A stretch of DNA of 58,807 nt from Sulfurimonas sp. (GCA_003978465.1 QNZS01000045.1:1-58807); one strand, 5' to 3'. Shown: positions 26,154-36,635, counted from the stretch's first letter. Translations and numbers: made by a program. The notes: generated by a model not told the origin, from the sequence alone.

Positions 26154-28571
26154 ATGAAACTAAGTAATTATGATAAATTTCCAGCAGACATACCCGTTAT
26201 AGCAGAAGATGAACTTTTTTTATACCCATTTATGATCAGTCCACTTTTTTTAAGTGATGAGAAGAATATAAAGGCAGCAACAAAAGCTATGGAGGACAAC
26301 TCTTTAGTCATCGTCTGTCCAACAAAAACAGGTAAAGAAGGTGAGCGAGACTATGATTCACTGTATGATGCTGGAGTTATTGGTTCTATTATGAGGAAGG
26401 TTGCTCTTCCTGATGGCCGGGTTAAGGTTCTTTTTCAAGGACTAGCACGCGGTAAAAGTATCAAGGAAGTCTCAAAAGACCCTCTGATAGCACATGTAGA
26501 TGTTATAGAAGCGACAGAAGTAAATACACTAAAGATAGATGCAATTTTAGAAGTAGTGCGTGAAAAGGTAAGAACACTCTCCTCCGTAAGTAGTTATTTT
26601 CCACCTGATTTACTTCGCACTATAGAAGAAAATCATGATCATAACCGTATCATTGATCTGGTATGTTCAAGTGTAAAGCTCAAAAAAGAACAGGCATATA
26701 CTCTTTTTATGGAGTTAGATACAGAGAAAAGATTTTTAGATCTTATAGACTATCTTATAGATGAAATAGAAGCAAATAAACTTCAAAAAGAGATACGTAC
26801 AAAAGTTCATACTCATATAGAAAAAGTGAATAAAGAGTATTTTTTAAAAGAGCAACTTAAACAGATTCAAAAAGAGCTTGGAACAGATAGTTCACGAGAG
26901 GAAGAGATAGAAGAGTATAGAGCTAAACTAGAAGCTAAAAAGAAGAAGATGAATGCTGATGCATATAAAGAAGTGAACAAGCAACTCGAGCGTTTTGCCC
27001 GAATGCACCCTGACTCTTCTGATGCTTCTATGACTCAAACATATCTTGACTGGGTTTTAGACATACCTTTCGGAAAGCTTTCTAAAAAATCTTTACATAT
27101 TGAGAATGTTCAAGCACAACTTGATAAAGATCACTTTTCTCTAGAGAAACCAAAAAAACGTATAGTTGAATACTTTGCAGTAAAAGAGTTACTAGAGCTT
27201 CGTGGTGTGAGTCAAAAAAAGAGTGCAGGGGCTATTCTTTGTTTTAGTGGACCTCCTGGTGTTGGTAAAACTTCATTAGCAAACTCTATTGCTACGGCAC
27301 TTAAACGTCCTCTTATTCGTATAGCTTTAGGTGGACTTGAAGATGTAAATGAACTTCGTGGTCACCGTCGAACTTATGTAGGAGCAATGCCTGGACGTAT
27401 TACTCAAGGTTTAATTGATGCTGAAAAGATGAATCCAGTTATAGTTTTAGATGAGATAGATAAAGTTTCTCGTTCTAGTCATGGTGATCCAACAGCAGCA
27501 CTTTTAGAAATACTTGATCCTGAACAAAATCATGAGTTTAGAGACTATTACCTAAACTTTAATCTAGACCTCTCAAATGCTATTTTTATTGCGACAGCAA
27601 ATGATGTTGGACGTATTCCAGCACCACTACGTGATAGAATGGAGTTTATAGCTGTTAGTTCATATACTCCACAAGAGAAGTTTGAAATTGCATCGCGTTA
27701 TCTTATACCTCAAGAGCTTAAAAAGCATGGTCTAAAGAAAAGTGAACTTGGGATTTCTAAACCTGCACTAAGAGAGCTGATTCATAGTTATACACGTGAA
27801 GCTGGTGTTCGTAATCTTAGACGTCGTATTGCAGATATGAGTCGTAAAGCAGCACAAAATATCTTACAAAAGCCAAAGACACAAAAAGTTTCAGTTACAC
27901 TAAAAAACCTTAAAGAATTTTTTGATAAGTCAGTCTTTGAAATAGAAAAAACTGATAAAATTCCTGTAATTGGTGTTGTAAATGGTCTTGCTTGGACAGC
28001 TGTTGGTGGAGATGTGCTTAAACTTGAATCTATTAGAATTAAAGGTAAGGGCGGTATGCAACTGACAGGTAGTCTTGGTGATGTTATGAAAGAATCAGCA
28101 AGAATTGCAATGAGCGTTGTAAGAACTCTTATTGATACTAGAAAATTGAAAATAGCTTCTGATCAAATTCCTATGACAGTTAAAGAAAAAGAAGATGCAG
28201 TTAAGATGGATCCAAGTGAAGTATACAAGCGTTATGATCTGCATATTCATGTACCAGATGGTGCAACTCCAAAAGATGGTCCAAGTGCTGGTTTAGCTAT
28301 GTGTTGTGTTATTGCTTCTATATTAAGTGGTAAAAAAGTTCGTTCAGAAATTGCTATGACAGGTGAAGTTTCACTTAGTGGTTATGCCTTACCTATTGGT
28401 GGCTTAAGAGAAAAATTAATTGCAGCACATAAAGCGGGTATGACAAAAGTTTTAATTCCTGCAAAAAATTATGAACGTGACTTAGAAGATATTCCAAAAG
28501 AAGTACGAGATGCTCTGGAAATAGTAGGAGTGACTCGTATTGAAGAGGTATTAAAACAAGTCTTAGTTTAA
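26154..28571 (+). CDS. lon: ATP-dependent protease Lon
   Basis: Lon unfolds and degrades damaged and regulatory proteins in the cytoplasm. The 805-residue protein has the N-terminal substrate domain, a coiled-coil region (residues about 200-290), the AAA+ module with FSGPPGVGKT (Walker A) and VIVLDEIDKV (Walker B), and the C-terminal Ser-Lys protease. The catalytic dyad is Ser711 in PKDGPSAG and Lys754 in REKLIAAH, the usual 43 residues apart. It starts 23 bases after bamD; GGACAC upstream is a moderate ribosome site. A hairpin follows the stop. Confidence 0.98.
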   Translation: MKLSNYDKFPADIPVIAEDELFLYPFMISPLFLSDEKNIKAATKAMEDNSLVIVCPTKTGKEGERDYDSLYDAGVIGSIMRKVALPDGRVKVLFQGLARGKSIKEVSKDPLIAHVDVIEATEVNTLKIDAILEVVREKVRTLSSVSSYFPPDLLRTIEENHDHNRIIDLVCSSVKLKKEQAYTLFMELDTEKRFLDLIDYLIDEIEANKLQKEIRTKVHTHIEKVNKEYFLKEQLKQIQKELGTDSSREEEIEEYRAKLEAKKKKMNADAYKEVNKQLERFARMHPDSSDASMTQTYLDWVLDIPFGKLSKKSLHIENVQAQLDKDHFSLEKPKKRIVEYFAVKELLELRGVSQKKSAGAILCFSGPPGVGKTSLANSIATALKRPLIRIALGGLEDVNELRGHRRTYVGAMPGRITQGLIDAEKMNPVIVLDEIDKVSRSSHGDPTAALLEILDPEQNHEFRDYYLNFNLDLSNAIFIATANDVGRIPAPLRDRMEFIAVSSYTPQEKFEIASRYLIPQELKKHGLKKSELGISKPALRELIHSYTREAGVRNLRRRIADMSRKAAQNILQKPKTQKVSVTLKNLKEFFDKSVFEIEKTDKIPVIGVVNGLAWTAVGGDVLKLESIRIKGKGGMQLTGSLGDVMKESARIAMSVVRTLIDTRKLKIASDQIPMTVKEKEDAVKMDPSEVYKRYDLHIHVPDGATPKDGPSAGLAMCCVIASILSGKKVRSEIAMTGEVSLSGYALPIGGLREKLIAAHKAGMTKVLIPAKNYERDLEDIPKEVRDALEIVGVTRIEEVLKQVLV

Positions 28572-28581
28572 ACTTGTTTTT

Positions 28582-28605
28582 GGAAGTTGTGCTTCCTGTT
28601 TATTT
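28582..28605 (+). terminator. Terminator after lon
   Basis: GGAAG - TTGTG - CTTCC forms a short hairpin 11 bases after the lon stop, followed by the T-rich TGTTTATTTT. The stem is only five base pairs, so efficiency is uncertain. Confidence 0.45.
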
Positions 28606-29040
28606 TAGAGGATTACGGTTGCTATCTTTTTTATCTCATCAGTTGTAAGTACAATGTAGAGATGATATGGATTATCATCTGCATGGACAGCTTTTAGCAT
28701 ATCTATTTCACATATTATATATAATAATGTTAACAAGTATCAGGTCGATATAATCACGACTCTTTAAGTGCTAAATTATCTCAGAATCATTCTTCGCTTC
28801 AAGCATTTTTTAGATGTCACTTTTACTTCTTTAATACTTTTCTTAAAGACTCTTTTCTAACTGCGATATATCCAGTGATTTTAGTATAACCTTTTGCAAC
28901 AATAGGAATCATTTTTGTTTTAACCTAGTAATACATACCATACTTTCTTAAGTTTTTGACTAAACTATTTCACGATTGCTCACCTGAGATCGTTTCCCAC
29001 ATTTTTGTCAATATTACCTTTTTCTATTAAAAACATAAAA
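28605..29040 (-). pseudogene. Relic of a PAS plus response-regulator protein gene
   Basis: The gap between lon and uvrC holds the remains of a signalling gene on the minus strand. First comes a PAS-like part: MWETISGEQS, a TGA, VKNLRKYGMYY, a TAG where a tryptophan would normally stand, then VKTKMIPIVAKGYTKITGY and IAVRKE. After a stop and frame changes comes a receiver-like part: EAKNDSEII, HLKSRDYIDLILVNIII (the strand that should carry the phosphoacceptor aspartate), then IDMLKAVHADDNPYHLYIVL and TTDEIKKIA. At least four stops and two frame changes separate the pieces. The domains appear in an order found in Campylobacterota signalling proteins. It belonged to the same strand as uvrC but is too damaged to work. 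Confidence 0.65.
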
Positions 29041-29086
29041 TCACTATACTCCATGCAAATATATCATGAAGAAAGCTAAATAACAC

Positions 29087-30889
29087 TTATTTATAAAACT
29101 TCTTAATATTTTTTGCATCTTTTATATTTAAAACTGAACTTATTTCCTCAAATGAAGTATTTTTCAATTCACCAAAAGTTCCAAATACTTTGAGAAGTTT
29201 TTGAACTTTGGCATGTGATATACCATTTAAATTGAGAAGCTTACTCTCTTTATCAAGTTTTAGTTTTGTTTTTTTATGAAATGTAATTGCACTTCTATGG
29301 GCTTCATCTCTAAGGTTTTGTGCCCATTGCAAGCGTTTATCACTATTAGGAAGTCTAAAAACATCGTTTTTTGTGTAGAGGATATCATTTGCTTTTCCTT
29401 TGGCTCTGTGTGTTTTTGCATCTTTTTTTTCTTTTGATATTGCTATGACATCAAGGTTGATTGCATTTGAAGATAAAATATCTAAGGCAAGCTTTAAGAG
29501 AGTAGCTCCACCATCAAGTATCCATAAGTCAGGGGGAGAATTTTTACTAAAACTTGCTACCCGACGAGAGAGGGTCTCTCTCATCTGTCCATACTCATCT
29601 TTAGCATCCAAATGATAAGTTCTGTAAGAACTTTTATCAAATTCCCCGTCCTCGTACACAATCATAGCCCCAACAGTTGCAACACCTGATATATGAGAAT
29701 TATCAAAGACTTCAACCCTAGAGGGAATTATTTGTAAACTACAGAGTTCCTGCATATCTAAAGGAAGTTTAGTATGGTCTATCTTTTTATCTCGTTTTAG
29801 AAGCTCTTCTGCATTTAAGAGGGCGAGTGTGATTAAATCCTTGCGTTTCGAACGCAGAGGTACTGAGATATTTGCCTTTTTTTCAAATATACCTGTGAGA
29901 TGCTTTTGTATAGCATTAATCCCCTCAATGTCTTTAGCTATAAGTATAGGAGCAATTATAGGTGGTTTTTCCTCTTTATAGTAATCTAGTAAGGCTCTAT
30001 AATAGAGTTCATCTTCAAAATAACTTTCATTAATATTTATAAAATCATGAGAAGAAGATATTATTTTACCATTACGCATAAATATTCTCACAACTACTGC
30101 TCGACTTAGAGAGTTTTTTACAACAAAAATATCGTAGTTCTCATTACTTGCAAAATCTATTTTACTCTTAATTTCTGAACGACTAATTCGCTCTATTCTA
30201 TCTCTAAGTTCTCCAGCTTCTTCAAAACGCATCTCCTGTGCATAAAAGTCCATTTTTCCTTCCAGGCTTTTAATAAGTATATTTTTATTTTTAATAAGTT
30301 TTGTTGCTAAATCTACTTCTTCTGTATATCTTTCTTTGCTTACTGAAAGTTCACAGGGACCTAGACATTTACCTATTTGATGATAGAGGCAGAGTTTATG
30401 AGATTTCAGGCAAGATTTTTTTTGTACAAGTTTACATATCTCATATACAGAGTCTAAAATATCTCTAGCACCTACAGAATAAGGACCAAAATAAGTGATA
30501 TTTTTAGAATTTATTATCTTTCGAGTGATTTCAAAACGAGGGTACTTCTCATTGTTATCTATATATATGTAAGGATATGTCTTATCATCACGTAGTAAAA
30601 TATTATACTTAGGGTTGAGTTGTTTAATAAGAGAATTCTCAAGTATAAGAGCATCGTGCTCACTATTCACGACAATATAGTTTAGAGATACTGTTTGCTT
30701 TATCATTCTTTTAATACGTAAGGAGAGTGTTCTATTCGCTTGCAACGCAGGACTAAATTGCCAGTAACTTTTTACACGATTACTAAGATTTTTTGCCTTA
30801 CCAATATAAAGTATATGCCCATCTTTGTCAAAATACTGATAGACTCCAGGGGAGTCTGGTAGTTGTTTTATAGTATTAAGAAGATTCAT
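29087..30889 (-). CDS. uvrC: Excinuclease ABC subunit C
   Basis: UvrC makes the two incisions in nucleotide excision repair. The 600-residue protein begins with the GIY-YIG nuclease ([22 protein letters not shown], residues 14-35), has a UVR motif in the middle ([22 protein letters not shown]) and an RNase H-like C-terminal nuclease domain ([12 protein letters not shown] and WILDGG), and ends with a shortened helix-hairpin-helix region. The start overlaps the preceding gene by 14 bases, so the two are cotranscribed. Confidence 0.97.
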   Translation of the reverse strand: MNLLNTIKQLPDSPGVYQYFDKDGHILYIGKAKNLSNRVKSYWQFSPALQANRTLSLRIKRMIKQTVSLNYIVVNSEHDALILENSLIKQLNPKYNILLRDDKTYPYIYIDNNEKYPRFEITRKIINSKNITYFGPYSVGARDILDSVYEICKLVQKKSCLKSHKLCLYHQIGKCLGPCELSVSKERYTEEVDLATKLIKNKNILIKSLEGKMDFYAQEMRFEEAGELRDRIERISRSEIKSKIDFASNENYDIFVVKNSLSRAVVVRIFMRNGKIISSSHDFININESYFEDELYYRALLDYYKEEKPPIIAPILIAKDIEGINAIQKHLTGIFEKKANISVPLRSKRKDLITLALLNAEELLKRDKKIDHTKLPLDMQELCSLQIIPSRVEVFDNSHISGVATVGAMIVYEDGEFDKSSYRTYHLDAKDEYGQMRETLSRRVASFSKNSPPDLWILDGGATLLKLALDILSSNAINLDVIAISKEKKDAKTHRAKGKANDILYTKNDVFRLPNSDKRLQWAQNLRDEAHRSAITFHKKTKLKLDKESKLLNLNGISHAKVQKLLKVFGTFGELKNTSFEEISSVLNIKDAKNIKKFYK

Positions 30890-31349
30890 TGTGCTCTTTT
30901 TTAATAATCTCTTGTATGCTTTGAGCTAGGGCATGAAGTTTCTCATCTTTAATATTAATGTTTATATCCCCACTTGCTCTTTCTGTATAAGTGATTTGAT
31001 GAGTGAATGTAGTATGTAAGTCAGTCGTCATTTTTGGTTTATGGTCTACATAAACAATTACATCTTCAATATTTATATCGTCACACTCAATAAAGTGTTC
31101 TGATTTTAGAATCATAGGAGAATTTAAAACACCTTTAATGGTTTTTATAATATTATCCTTGTCATATTTATTAAGTGCAGCTGTTATAATAATATACAAG
31201 ACATTTTTGTTAATATACCCATGCTTAATGTTTCTTCTAATAGCAGGAAGAATTGTTGAGAGGAGTTTGTTGATGCACTTATGGTGTAAAATTTTTTTAA
31301 ATTGAGGTTTATGTTGAATAGAAGTAAGTATATCTTGAGTAGTTTTCAT
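30876..31349 (-). CDS. Conserved small protein, possibly DciA-like (DUF721)
   Basis: This 157-residue protein overlaps the uvrC start by 14 bases and is probably in the same transcript. The N-terminal half ([41 protein letters not shown]) follows the pattern of DUF721/DciA proteins: a leader helix, a short beta segment with a Leu/Ile-rich 'NxxLyI' strand, then helix. DciA is the helicase operator that assists DnaB loading. The C-terminal half has a beta-rich part ([21 protein letters not shown]) that is not part of the usual domain. The assignment is pattern-based and uncertain. The start overlaps head to head with the LptM-like gene on the other strand. Confidence 0.5.
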   Translation of the reverse strand: MKTTQDILTSIQHKPQFKKILHHKCINKLLSTILPAIRRNIKHGYINKNVLYIIITAALNKYDKDNIIKTIKGVLNSPMILKSEHFIECDDINIEDVIVYVDHKPKMTTDLHTTFTHQITYTERASGDININIKDEKLHALAQSIQEIIKKEHNESS

Positions 31350-31508
31350 ATACTAATTATAGCAATCTTTTTGTTTAGTCTTAGTGGATGTGGATATAAG
31401 GCTCCACTATATTATGTAGAAGAAGCACCTGAGGGTGATGAAAATATTGAGTTTATTATAAAAAGTAAAGAAATTATAAAAAATGAAAATAATGAGAGTT
31501 GTGAATAA
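31311..31508 (+). CDS. Small LptM-like outer-membrane lipoprotein
   Basis: The 65-residue product has a hydrophobic signal, the lipobox LSGC (Cys27) and, directly after it, GYKAPLYYVEE. That sequence matches the hallmark CG-x-KGPLY of LptM (YifL), a lipoprotein that helps LptD oxidation and maturation. The acidic and lysine-rich tail is unstructured. The ATG with GAGG just upstream is the start used here; a TTG three codons earlier and one eight codons later are alternatives. The stop overlaps nadB by one base. LptD itself is encoded elsewhere in this window. Confidence 0.65.
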   Translation: MLNRSKYILSSFHILIIAIFLFSLSGCGYKAPLYYVEEAPEGDENIEFIIKSKEIIKNENNESCE

Positions 31509-32956
31509 TGTTTAAATATGATGTAATAATTATAGGTGCAGGAGTTGCTGGCCTGTATGCAGCAATGAAGTTACCTAAAGATAAAAAAGTTCTTATAATT
31601 AACAAACGCGAAACATTTAAGTGTAATACCTTTTATGCCCAAGGTGGAGTGGCTTTAGCAAGAGATAGAGCAGATATCCCTGCTCATATGAAAGATACTC
31701 TTGATGCGGGTGATGGTTTATGTGATGAAGAAGCTGTAAAAGTACTGTCAAAGTTTTCTCGTGAGGCTATTGATGATTTAGTAAAAAATGGTTTTAAGTT
31801 TGATACAGATGAAAATGGAGAACTTCTTTACACAAAAGAAGCAGCACACTCTTGTGAAAGAATCCTTCATGCTGGAGGTGATGCAACTGGGAGATACTTA
31901 CACTACTTTTTACTCTCGCATAACCCTCATGCCATGCTTGGGGATGCAAGAGTAGTGGATCTACTCATAAAAGATGATATTTGTTATGGTGTTACTGTAC
32001 TTGACCATAGAGAAAGTAGAAATATCTATGCAAAGAATATCATAATTGCTAGTGGAGGGGTAGGTTCACTCTATGAGTATCATACTAATGCCCCTTGCAT
32101 TAGTGCTGATATTCAAGGGCTTTGTGTACAAAAAGGCATAGCTCTTGATAGGATGGAAATGTTACAGTTTCATCCAACTGTTTTTGTAAATAGTGACAAT
32201 GCCCAAAAGATGCTTTTAACAGAAGCTCTAAGAGGTGAGGGTGCTACTATAGAAGATGAGAGTGGGAAGCGTTTCTTATTTGATTATGATAAACGTGGAG
32301 AGTTGGCCTCTAGAGATATAGTAAGTAAGTCTATATACCTGCATAAGAAAAAGACAGGTATGAATAACTATCTAGTATTTAAAAACTTTGATGAGAAGTA
32401 CTTTAAACAGCGTTTTCCAAATATCTCTCACTACTTAAAAGGTATGGGTTATAATGTGCCACATGCTAGAGTTCCTATATCTCCTGCATTTCATTATGCG
32501 ATAGGTGGTATACGAACTGATTTAAAAGGTCGTGTTCCTAGTGTAAAAAATCTGTATGCAATTGGAGAAGTTGCCTCAACTCGTGTTCATGGAGCAAATC
32601 GCCTTGCTTCAAACTCACTTTTAGAAGGTTTGGTGTTTGCTGCACAAGCTGTAGAAAACATTCTTTTAGATACAAAAGAAAAAGAGTTCTTAGAGTTTGA
32701 GGTATCACAAGATGTAATGAGCCTAAAAGAAGATAAGGCGAAAAAAAATCAACTCAGGCGAATAATGTGGGAAAACGTATCTATAATTCGTACAAAAAGA
32801 GGATTAAATGATGCTTTAGAATCAATTAATGTTCTTTTGAATGAAAATATAGGTACACTGTTGAAATTTCGTTTATTAACTGCTAAAGAGATAGTCCTTG
32901 GGGCACTTTCAAGAGATAAATCGATAGGCGTTCACACAATACAAGAGGAAATATAA
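31508..32956 (+). CDS. nadB: L-aspartate oxidase
   Basis: NadB oxidises aspartate to iminoaspartate in de novo NAD synthesis, using FAD. The 482-residue protein starts with the FAD motif IIIGAGVAGLYAAM, then NTFYAQGGVALA, and has HFHPTVF-like region MLQFHPTVF, LLTEALRGEGA and the FAD-capping motif near residue 350 (YAIGEVASTRVHGANRLASNSLLEGLVF). Length is slightly shorter than the E. coli enzyme. Succinate dehydrogenase-like flavoproteins share the fold, but the context as a single subunit favours NadB. The start overlaps the lptM-like stop (TAATG) and the stop overlaps the next start in the same way. Confidence 0.93.
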   Translation: MFKYDVIIIGAGVAGLYAAMKLPKDKKVLIINKRETFKCNTFYAQGGVALARDRADIPAHMKDTLDAGDGLCDEEAVKVLSKFSREAIDDLVKNGFKFDTDENGELLYTKEAAHSCERILHAGGDATGRYLHYFLLSHNPHAMLGDARVVDLLIKDDICYGVTVLDHRESRNIYAKNIIIASGGVGSLYEYHTNAPCISADIQGLCVQKGIALDRMEMLQFHPTVFVNSDNAQKMLLTEALRGEGATIEDESGKRFLFDYDKRGELASRDIVSKSIYLHKKKTGMNNYLVFKNFDEKYFKQRFPNISHYLKGMGYNVPHARVPISPAFHYAIGGIRTDLKGRVPSVKNLYAIGEVASTRVHGANRLASNSLLEGLVFAAQAVENILLDTKEKEFLEFEVSQDVMSLKEDKAKKNQLRRIMWENVSIIRTKRGLNDALESINVLLNENIGTLLKFRLLTAKEIVLGALSRDKSIGVHTIQEEI

Positions 32957-34326
32957 TGGAACATAGTTCAGTAGCAGACTCAGCGATAGCTGCAGGTCAT
33001 GTATTAATTGAAGGTCAAGTAATAAACTTGGCTACTAGTTGGGTTGGATGGTTAAGTTTAGCTGTATTTGTAATGGCATATTATTTTATTGCAACTGAAG
33101 ATAAGTATGAAGTAAACAAGGCTAAACCGGCTCTGTTTGCGGGTACATTTATGTTTATGTTAATAGGAATTTTTTATGCAATCAATGGTTTAAATCCAGA
33201 TCCTTTGCATGACGAACTGTCACATCTTATTTTAGAAATTGCAGAAATTTTCTTCTTCTTGCTCGTTGCTATGACATATATTGAAACACTTATCGAACGT
33301 GGTGTATTTGATCTTATGAAATATAAACTTGTATCTAAAGGTTATACATACAAGAAACTTTTTTGGTTAACAGGTATTTTAGCATTTTTTATCTCTCCAG
33401 TTGCAGATAACTTAACAACGGCTCTAATTCTTTCAACTGTCCTTTATACAATTGATAAGAAAAACCTAGCATTCCTTGTACCGGGTGCTATAAATATCGT
33501 AGTTGCAGCAAATGCTGGTGGTGCTTGGTCCCCCTTTGGTGACATTACTACTCTTATGGCATGGACAGCAAATAAGGGTGAGTTTATAGACTTTATATTC
33601 CTTTTCCCAGCTGCTATTCTTGGTTGGTTAGTTACAGCTACATTACTTAGTATGTCAGTTCCAAAAGGTCAGCCTGCATTTGATGCAGCAACAGAGAAAA
33701 AACCTGTTGTTTTAGATGGTGGAATGGGTGTGGCTTATTTAGGTGTACTTACAATTATAATAGCAGTTTTAGGACACCAGTTCTTTCACTTTCCTGCTAT
33801 GTGGGGTATGATGTTTGGTATGGCTATACTTAAACTTTTTTCTGTATTTCTGACAAAAAAAGGTGCAAACTCTTTTAATATATACATAAATATGCAAAAA
33901 GTTGAAAACGATACCCTTCTTTTCTTCTTTGGTATCCTTTCCGCTGTAGGTGCACTACACTATCTTGGGTTCTTATCATACATTCACGATATGTATAGTC
34001 TTGTTGGTCCAATGTGGGCAAATATTGGAGTGGGTTTCCTCTCAGCAATTGTAGATAATGTTCCTGTTATGTCTGCAATTTTAAAATCATCTCCTGACAT
34101 GGAATTAGCTCAGTGGATGCTAGTTACTATGACTGCTGGTGTTGGTGGATCACTTATCTCTTTTGGTTCAGCCGCTGGTGTTGGTGTTATGGGTAGATTA
34201 CATGGTATTTATACATTTGGTTCACATATGAAACATGCGTGGACTATATTAATAGGTTACATAGTTTCTGTTGCTGTCTGGTATCTTCAGTTTGAGGTTC
34301 TTGGGTTGTATATTCCTCACTTATAG
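32956..34326 (+). CDS. nhaD: NhaD-type sodium/proton antiporter
   Basis: This 456-residue protein is an integral membrane antiporter of the ion-transporter superfamily and most resembles NhaD. Recognisable parts are EIAEIFFFLLVAMTYIETLIERGVFD, SPVADNLTTALILS (the conserved Asp-Asn pair), NIVVAANAGGAWSPFGDITTLMAW, and near the C-terminus IVDNVPVMSAIL and GVGGSLISFGSAAGVGVMG. About 12 membrane helices are visible. It fits sodium export or pH control in a marine or sulfidic habitat; that ecological link is inference. The start overlaps nadB by one base. Confidence 0.88.
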   Translation: MEHSSVADSAIAAGHVLIEGQVINLATSWVGWLSLAVFVMAYYFIATEDKYEVNKAKPALFAGTFMFMLIGIFYAINGLNPDPLHDELSHLILEIAEIFFFLLVAMTYIETLIERGVFDLMKYKLVSKGYTYKKLFWLTGILAFFISPVADNLTTALILSTVLYTIDKKNLAFLVPGAINIVVAANAGGAWSPFGDITTLMAWTANKGEFIDFIFLFPAAILGWLVTATLLSMSVPKGQPAFDAATEKKPVVLDGGMGVAYLGVLTIIIAVLGHQFFHFPAMWGMMFGMAILKLFSVFLTKKGANSFNIYINMQKVENDTLLFFFGILSAVGALHYLGFLSYIHDMYSLVGPMWANIGVGFLSAIVDNVPVMSAILKSSPDMELAQWMLVTMTAGVGGSLISFGSAAGVGVMGRLHGIYTFGSHMKHAWTILIGYIVSVAVWYLQFEVLGLYIPHL

Positions 34327-34332
34327 TTTTCA

Positions 34333-34364
34333 ATATTCCCACCTTATGTGGGGATATCCTTCTT
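34333..34364 (+). terminator. Terminator after nhaD
   Basis: ATATTCCCAC - CTTAT - GTGGGGATAT forms a ten-pair stem with one G-U pair, followed by CCTTCTTT. It separates the nhaD transcript from guaA. Confidence 0.7.
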
Positions 34365-34448
34365 TAAATCTTTCGTAAATCAAACATTAATCTTTATTGT
34401 AGTATTCTTTCATAATTAATTATTTTATTTCCCATAAAAGGCATTTAT

Positions 34449-35987
34449 ATGACAAATGTTAGCATCATAGTTTTAGATTTCGGTTCTCAATATACACAAC
34501 TTATAGCTCGTCGTCTTCGTGAAGATAAGGTTTACTGTGAAATTCTTCCTTACCATACTTCAGTAGAAGATATCAAAGCAAGAAACCCAAAAGGTGTTAT
34601 CCTCTCTGGTGGGCCATCTTCTGTTTATAATGAAGACGCATATAAAGTAGATCAAGGTGTTTACACTATGGGTATCCCAATTCTTGGTATCTGTTATGGA
34701 ATGCAACGTATAGCAGTTGACTTCGGAGGAAGTGTAATTCGATCAAATCACCATGAATATGGTAAAGCTGAGTTAAAATTAGAAATTTCTTCTCCACTTT
34801 TAGCAGATTGTGATGATGATAGAATTGTTTGGATGAGTCACTCTGATAAGGTAGATGTACTTCCTGAAGGTTTTTCTCCTATAGCGACATCTGCAAACTC
34901 TCCATATGCAGCAATAGCAAATGAAGAAAAACGTGTGTATGCAATGCAGTTTCATCCAGAAGTGCAACACTCAGAAGAAGGTTATTTAATGCTTCGTAAC
35001 TTTGCAAGAAATATTTGTGGTGTTACAGAGAAGTGGAAAATGGAACACTTCTTAAAAGAACAAATAAGAATCATTCGTGAAAAAGTAGGAACAGGTAAGG
35101 TTCTTTGTGGTCTTAGTGGTGGAGTTGATAGCTCTGTGGTGGCAGCAATGCTTTATGAAGCTATAGGTGATCAACTTATTCCTGTTTTTGTAGATAACGG
35201 ATTGCTTAGAAAAGGTGAGCGAGAACAAGTTCAAGAAGTTTTCAAAATAAATCTAAAAGCACCACTCGTTACCGTAGATGCTGTAGATAATTTTCTTGGT
35301 AAACTGGAAGGTATTTCAGATCCTGAACAAAAACGTAAAATTATCGGGCATACCTTTATAGAAGAGTTCGAAAAAGAAGCTAAAAAACACGATGGTATTA
35401 AATTCCTTGCTCAAGGAACACTTTATCCTGATGTTATCGAATCAATAAGTGTAAATGGTCCATCTGAAGTTATTAAATCTCACCATAATGTTGGTGGTTT
35501 ACCTGATTGGATGGATTTTGAATTAATAGAACCACTCCGTGAACTCTTTAAAGATGAGGTTCGTAAGATCGGTTTAGAGTTAGGGTTACCTGCTGATATG
35601 ATTAACCGTCATCCATTTCCTGGACCGGGGTTAGCTATTAGAATTATGGGTGATGTGAATGTTCCTGATTTAACTATTTTACGCGAAGCGGATGTTATTT
35701 TGCTTGATGAGTTAAAAGCAAGTGGATACTATGCAAAAACTTGGCAAGCATTTGCTGTACTTTTAAATGTTAAGAGTGTTGGAGTTATGGGCGATAACCG
35801 TACTTACGATAATACTATATGTGTAAGAGTTGTTGAAGCTGTAGATGGAATGACTGCTACATTTGCACGTCTTCCACATGATTTATTAGAAAGAATAAGC
35901 CGCCGTATTATCAACGAAGTTGATGGTATTAATCGTGTTGTTTACGATATATCTAGTAAACCACCTGCAACAATTGAGTGGGAGTAG
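34449..35987 (+). CDS. guaA: GMP synthase (glutamine-hydrolysing)
   Basis: GuaA converts XMP to GMP using glutamine and ATP. The 512-residue protein has an N-terminal class I amidotransferase ([15 protein letters not shown]; nucleophile Cys82 in [21 protein letters not shown] with His and Glu), the ATP pyrophosphatase P-loop [10 protein letters not shown] near residue 220, and the C-terminal dimerisation domain ending PPATIEWE, typical of the family. It has its own leader after the nhaD terminator and may have a CATAAT -10 box about 35 bases upstream. Confidence 0.98.
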   Translation: MTNVSIIVLDFGSQYTQLIARRLREDKVYCEILPYHTSVEDIKARNPKGVILSGGPSSVYNEDAYKVDQGVYTMGIPILGICYGMQRIAVDFGGSVIRSNHHEYGKAELKLEISSPLLADCDDDRIVWMSHSDKVDVLPEGFSPIATSANSPYAAIANEEKRVYAMQFHPEVQHSEEGYLMLRNFARNICGVTEKWKMEHFLKEQIRIIREKVGTGKVLCGLSGGVDSSVVAAMLYEAIGDQLIPVFVDNGLLRKGEREQVQEVFKINLKAPLVTVDAVDNFLGKLEGISDPEQKRKIIGHTFIEEFEKEAKKHDGIKFLAQGTLYPDVIESISVNGPSEVIKSHHNVGGLPDWMDFELIEPLRELFKDEVRKIGLELGLPADMINRHPFPGPGLAIRIMGDVNVPDLTILREADVILLDELKASGYYAKTWQAFAVLLNVKSVGVMGDNRTYDNTICVRVVEAVDGMTATFARLPHDLLERISRRIINEVDGINRVVYDISSKPPATIEWE

Positions 35988-36005
35988 AGATTTTTCTCTT
36001 CTCCT

Positions 36006-36635
36006 ATGAAACCTTATCTTTTCTCTACTTCTTCTCACCCAGATACTATTCATATAAATCCACTAGAGATCTCTTTTTTAAAACCTTCCATACAATTTTC
36101 TCAGTATGATTATCTTATTCTGACTTCAAAACAAGCAGTTAAGGCTTTAAGTCAATATAACTATAATGATTATAATACAAAACAAGCACTCTGTATCTCT
36201 AAGGCGACAGCTCAAAGTTTTAAAGAGGCTAGGGGAGATATTTTAGAGGTAGGTAGTGGTTATGGAGATAATTTATCTGGGATAATTAGCTCGTATCCAA
36301 AAGATACAAAATGGCTTTATTTAAGAGCAAAAGAAGTGGCTTCTGATTTTGCTGAAGTTACACGTGATTGTGGATATTGTATAGATGAAAGTATAGTCTA
36401 TAAGAGTAGCTGTTCTTTAAATATAAGAACTATTAAAATTATACAAAAAGCAATATTAATATTTACATCGCCTTCAAGTGTCAAATGTTTCTTAAAGTAT
36501 CATAAATTAAATGAAGACTATAAAGTGATAGTTATTGGAAAGACAACAGCAAAAGCTCTTCCCACGGATATTAAGCCTATAGTTGCAACTGAACCAAGTA
36601 TAGAAAGTTGTTTAAAAATAATTGATTCATTATAA
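36006..36635 (+). CDS. hemD: Uroporphyrinogen-III synthase
   Basis: HemD closes hydroxymethylbilane to uroporphyrinogen III, the branch point of haem, sirohaem and cobalamin synthesis. The 209-residue protein is divergent, as the family always is. Supporting patterns are the paired Rossmann-like domains with YDYLILTSKQAVKALSQY (residues 33-50), a second KAILIFTSPSSVKCFLKYH near residue 150, and the terminal VIVIGKTTAKAL region near residue 180, the usual conserved tail. It begins 18 bases after guaA and may be cotranscribed with it. Confidence 0.88.
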   Translation: MKPYLFSTSSHPDTIHINPLEISFLKPSIQFSQYDYLILTSKQAVKALSQYNYNDYNTKQALCISKATAQSFKEARGDILEVGSGYGDNLSGIISSYPKDTKWLYLRAKEVASDFAEVTRDCGYCIDESIVYKSSCSLNIRTIKIIQKAILIFTSPSSVKCFLKYHKLNEDYKVIVIGKTTAKALPTDIKPIVATEPSIESCLKIIDSL

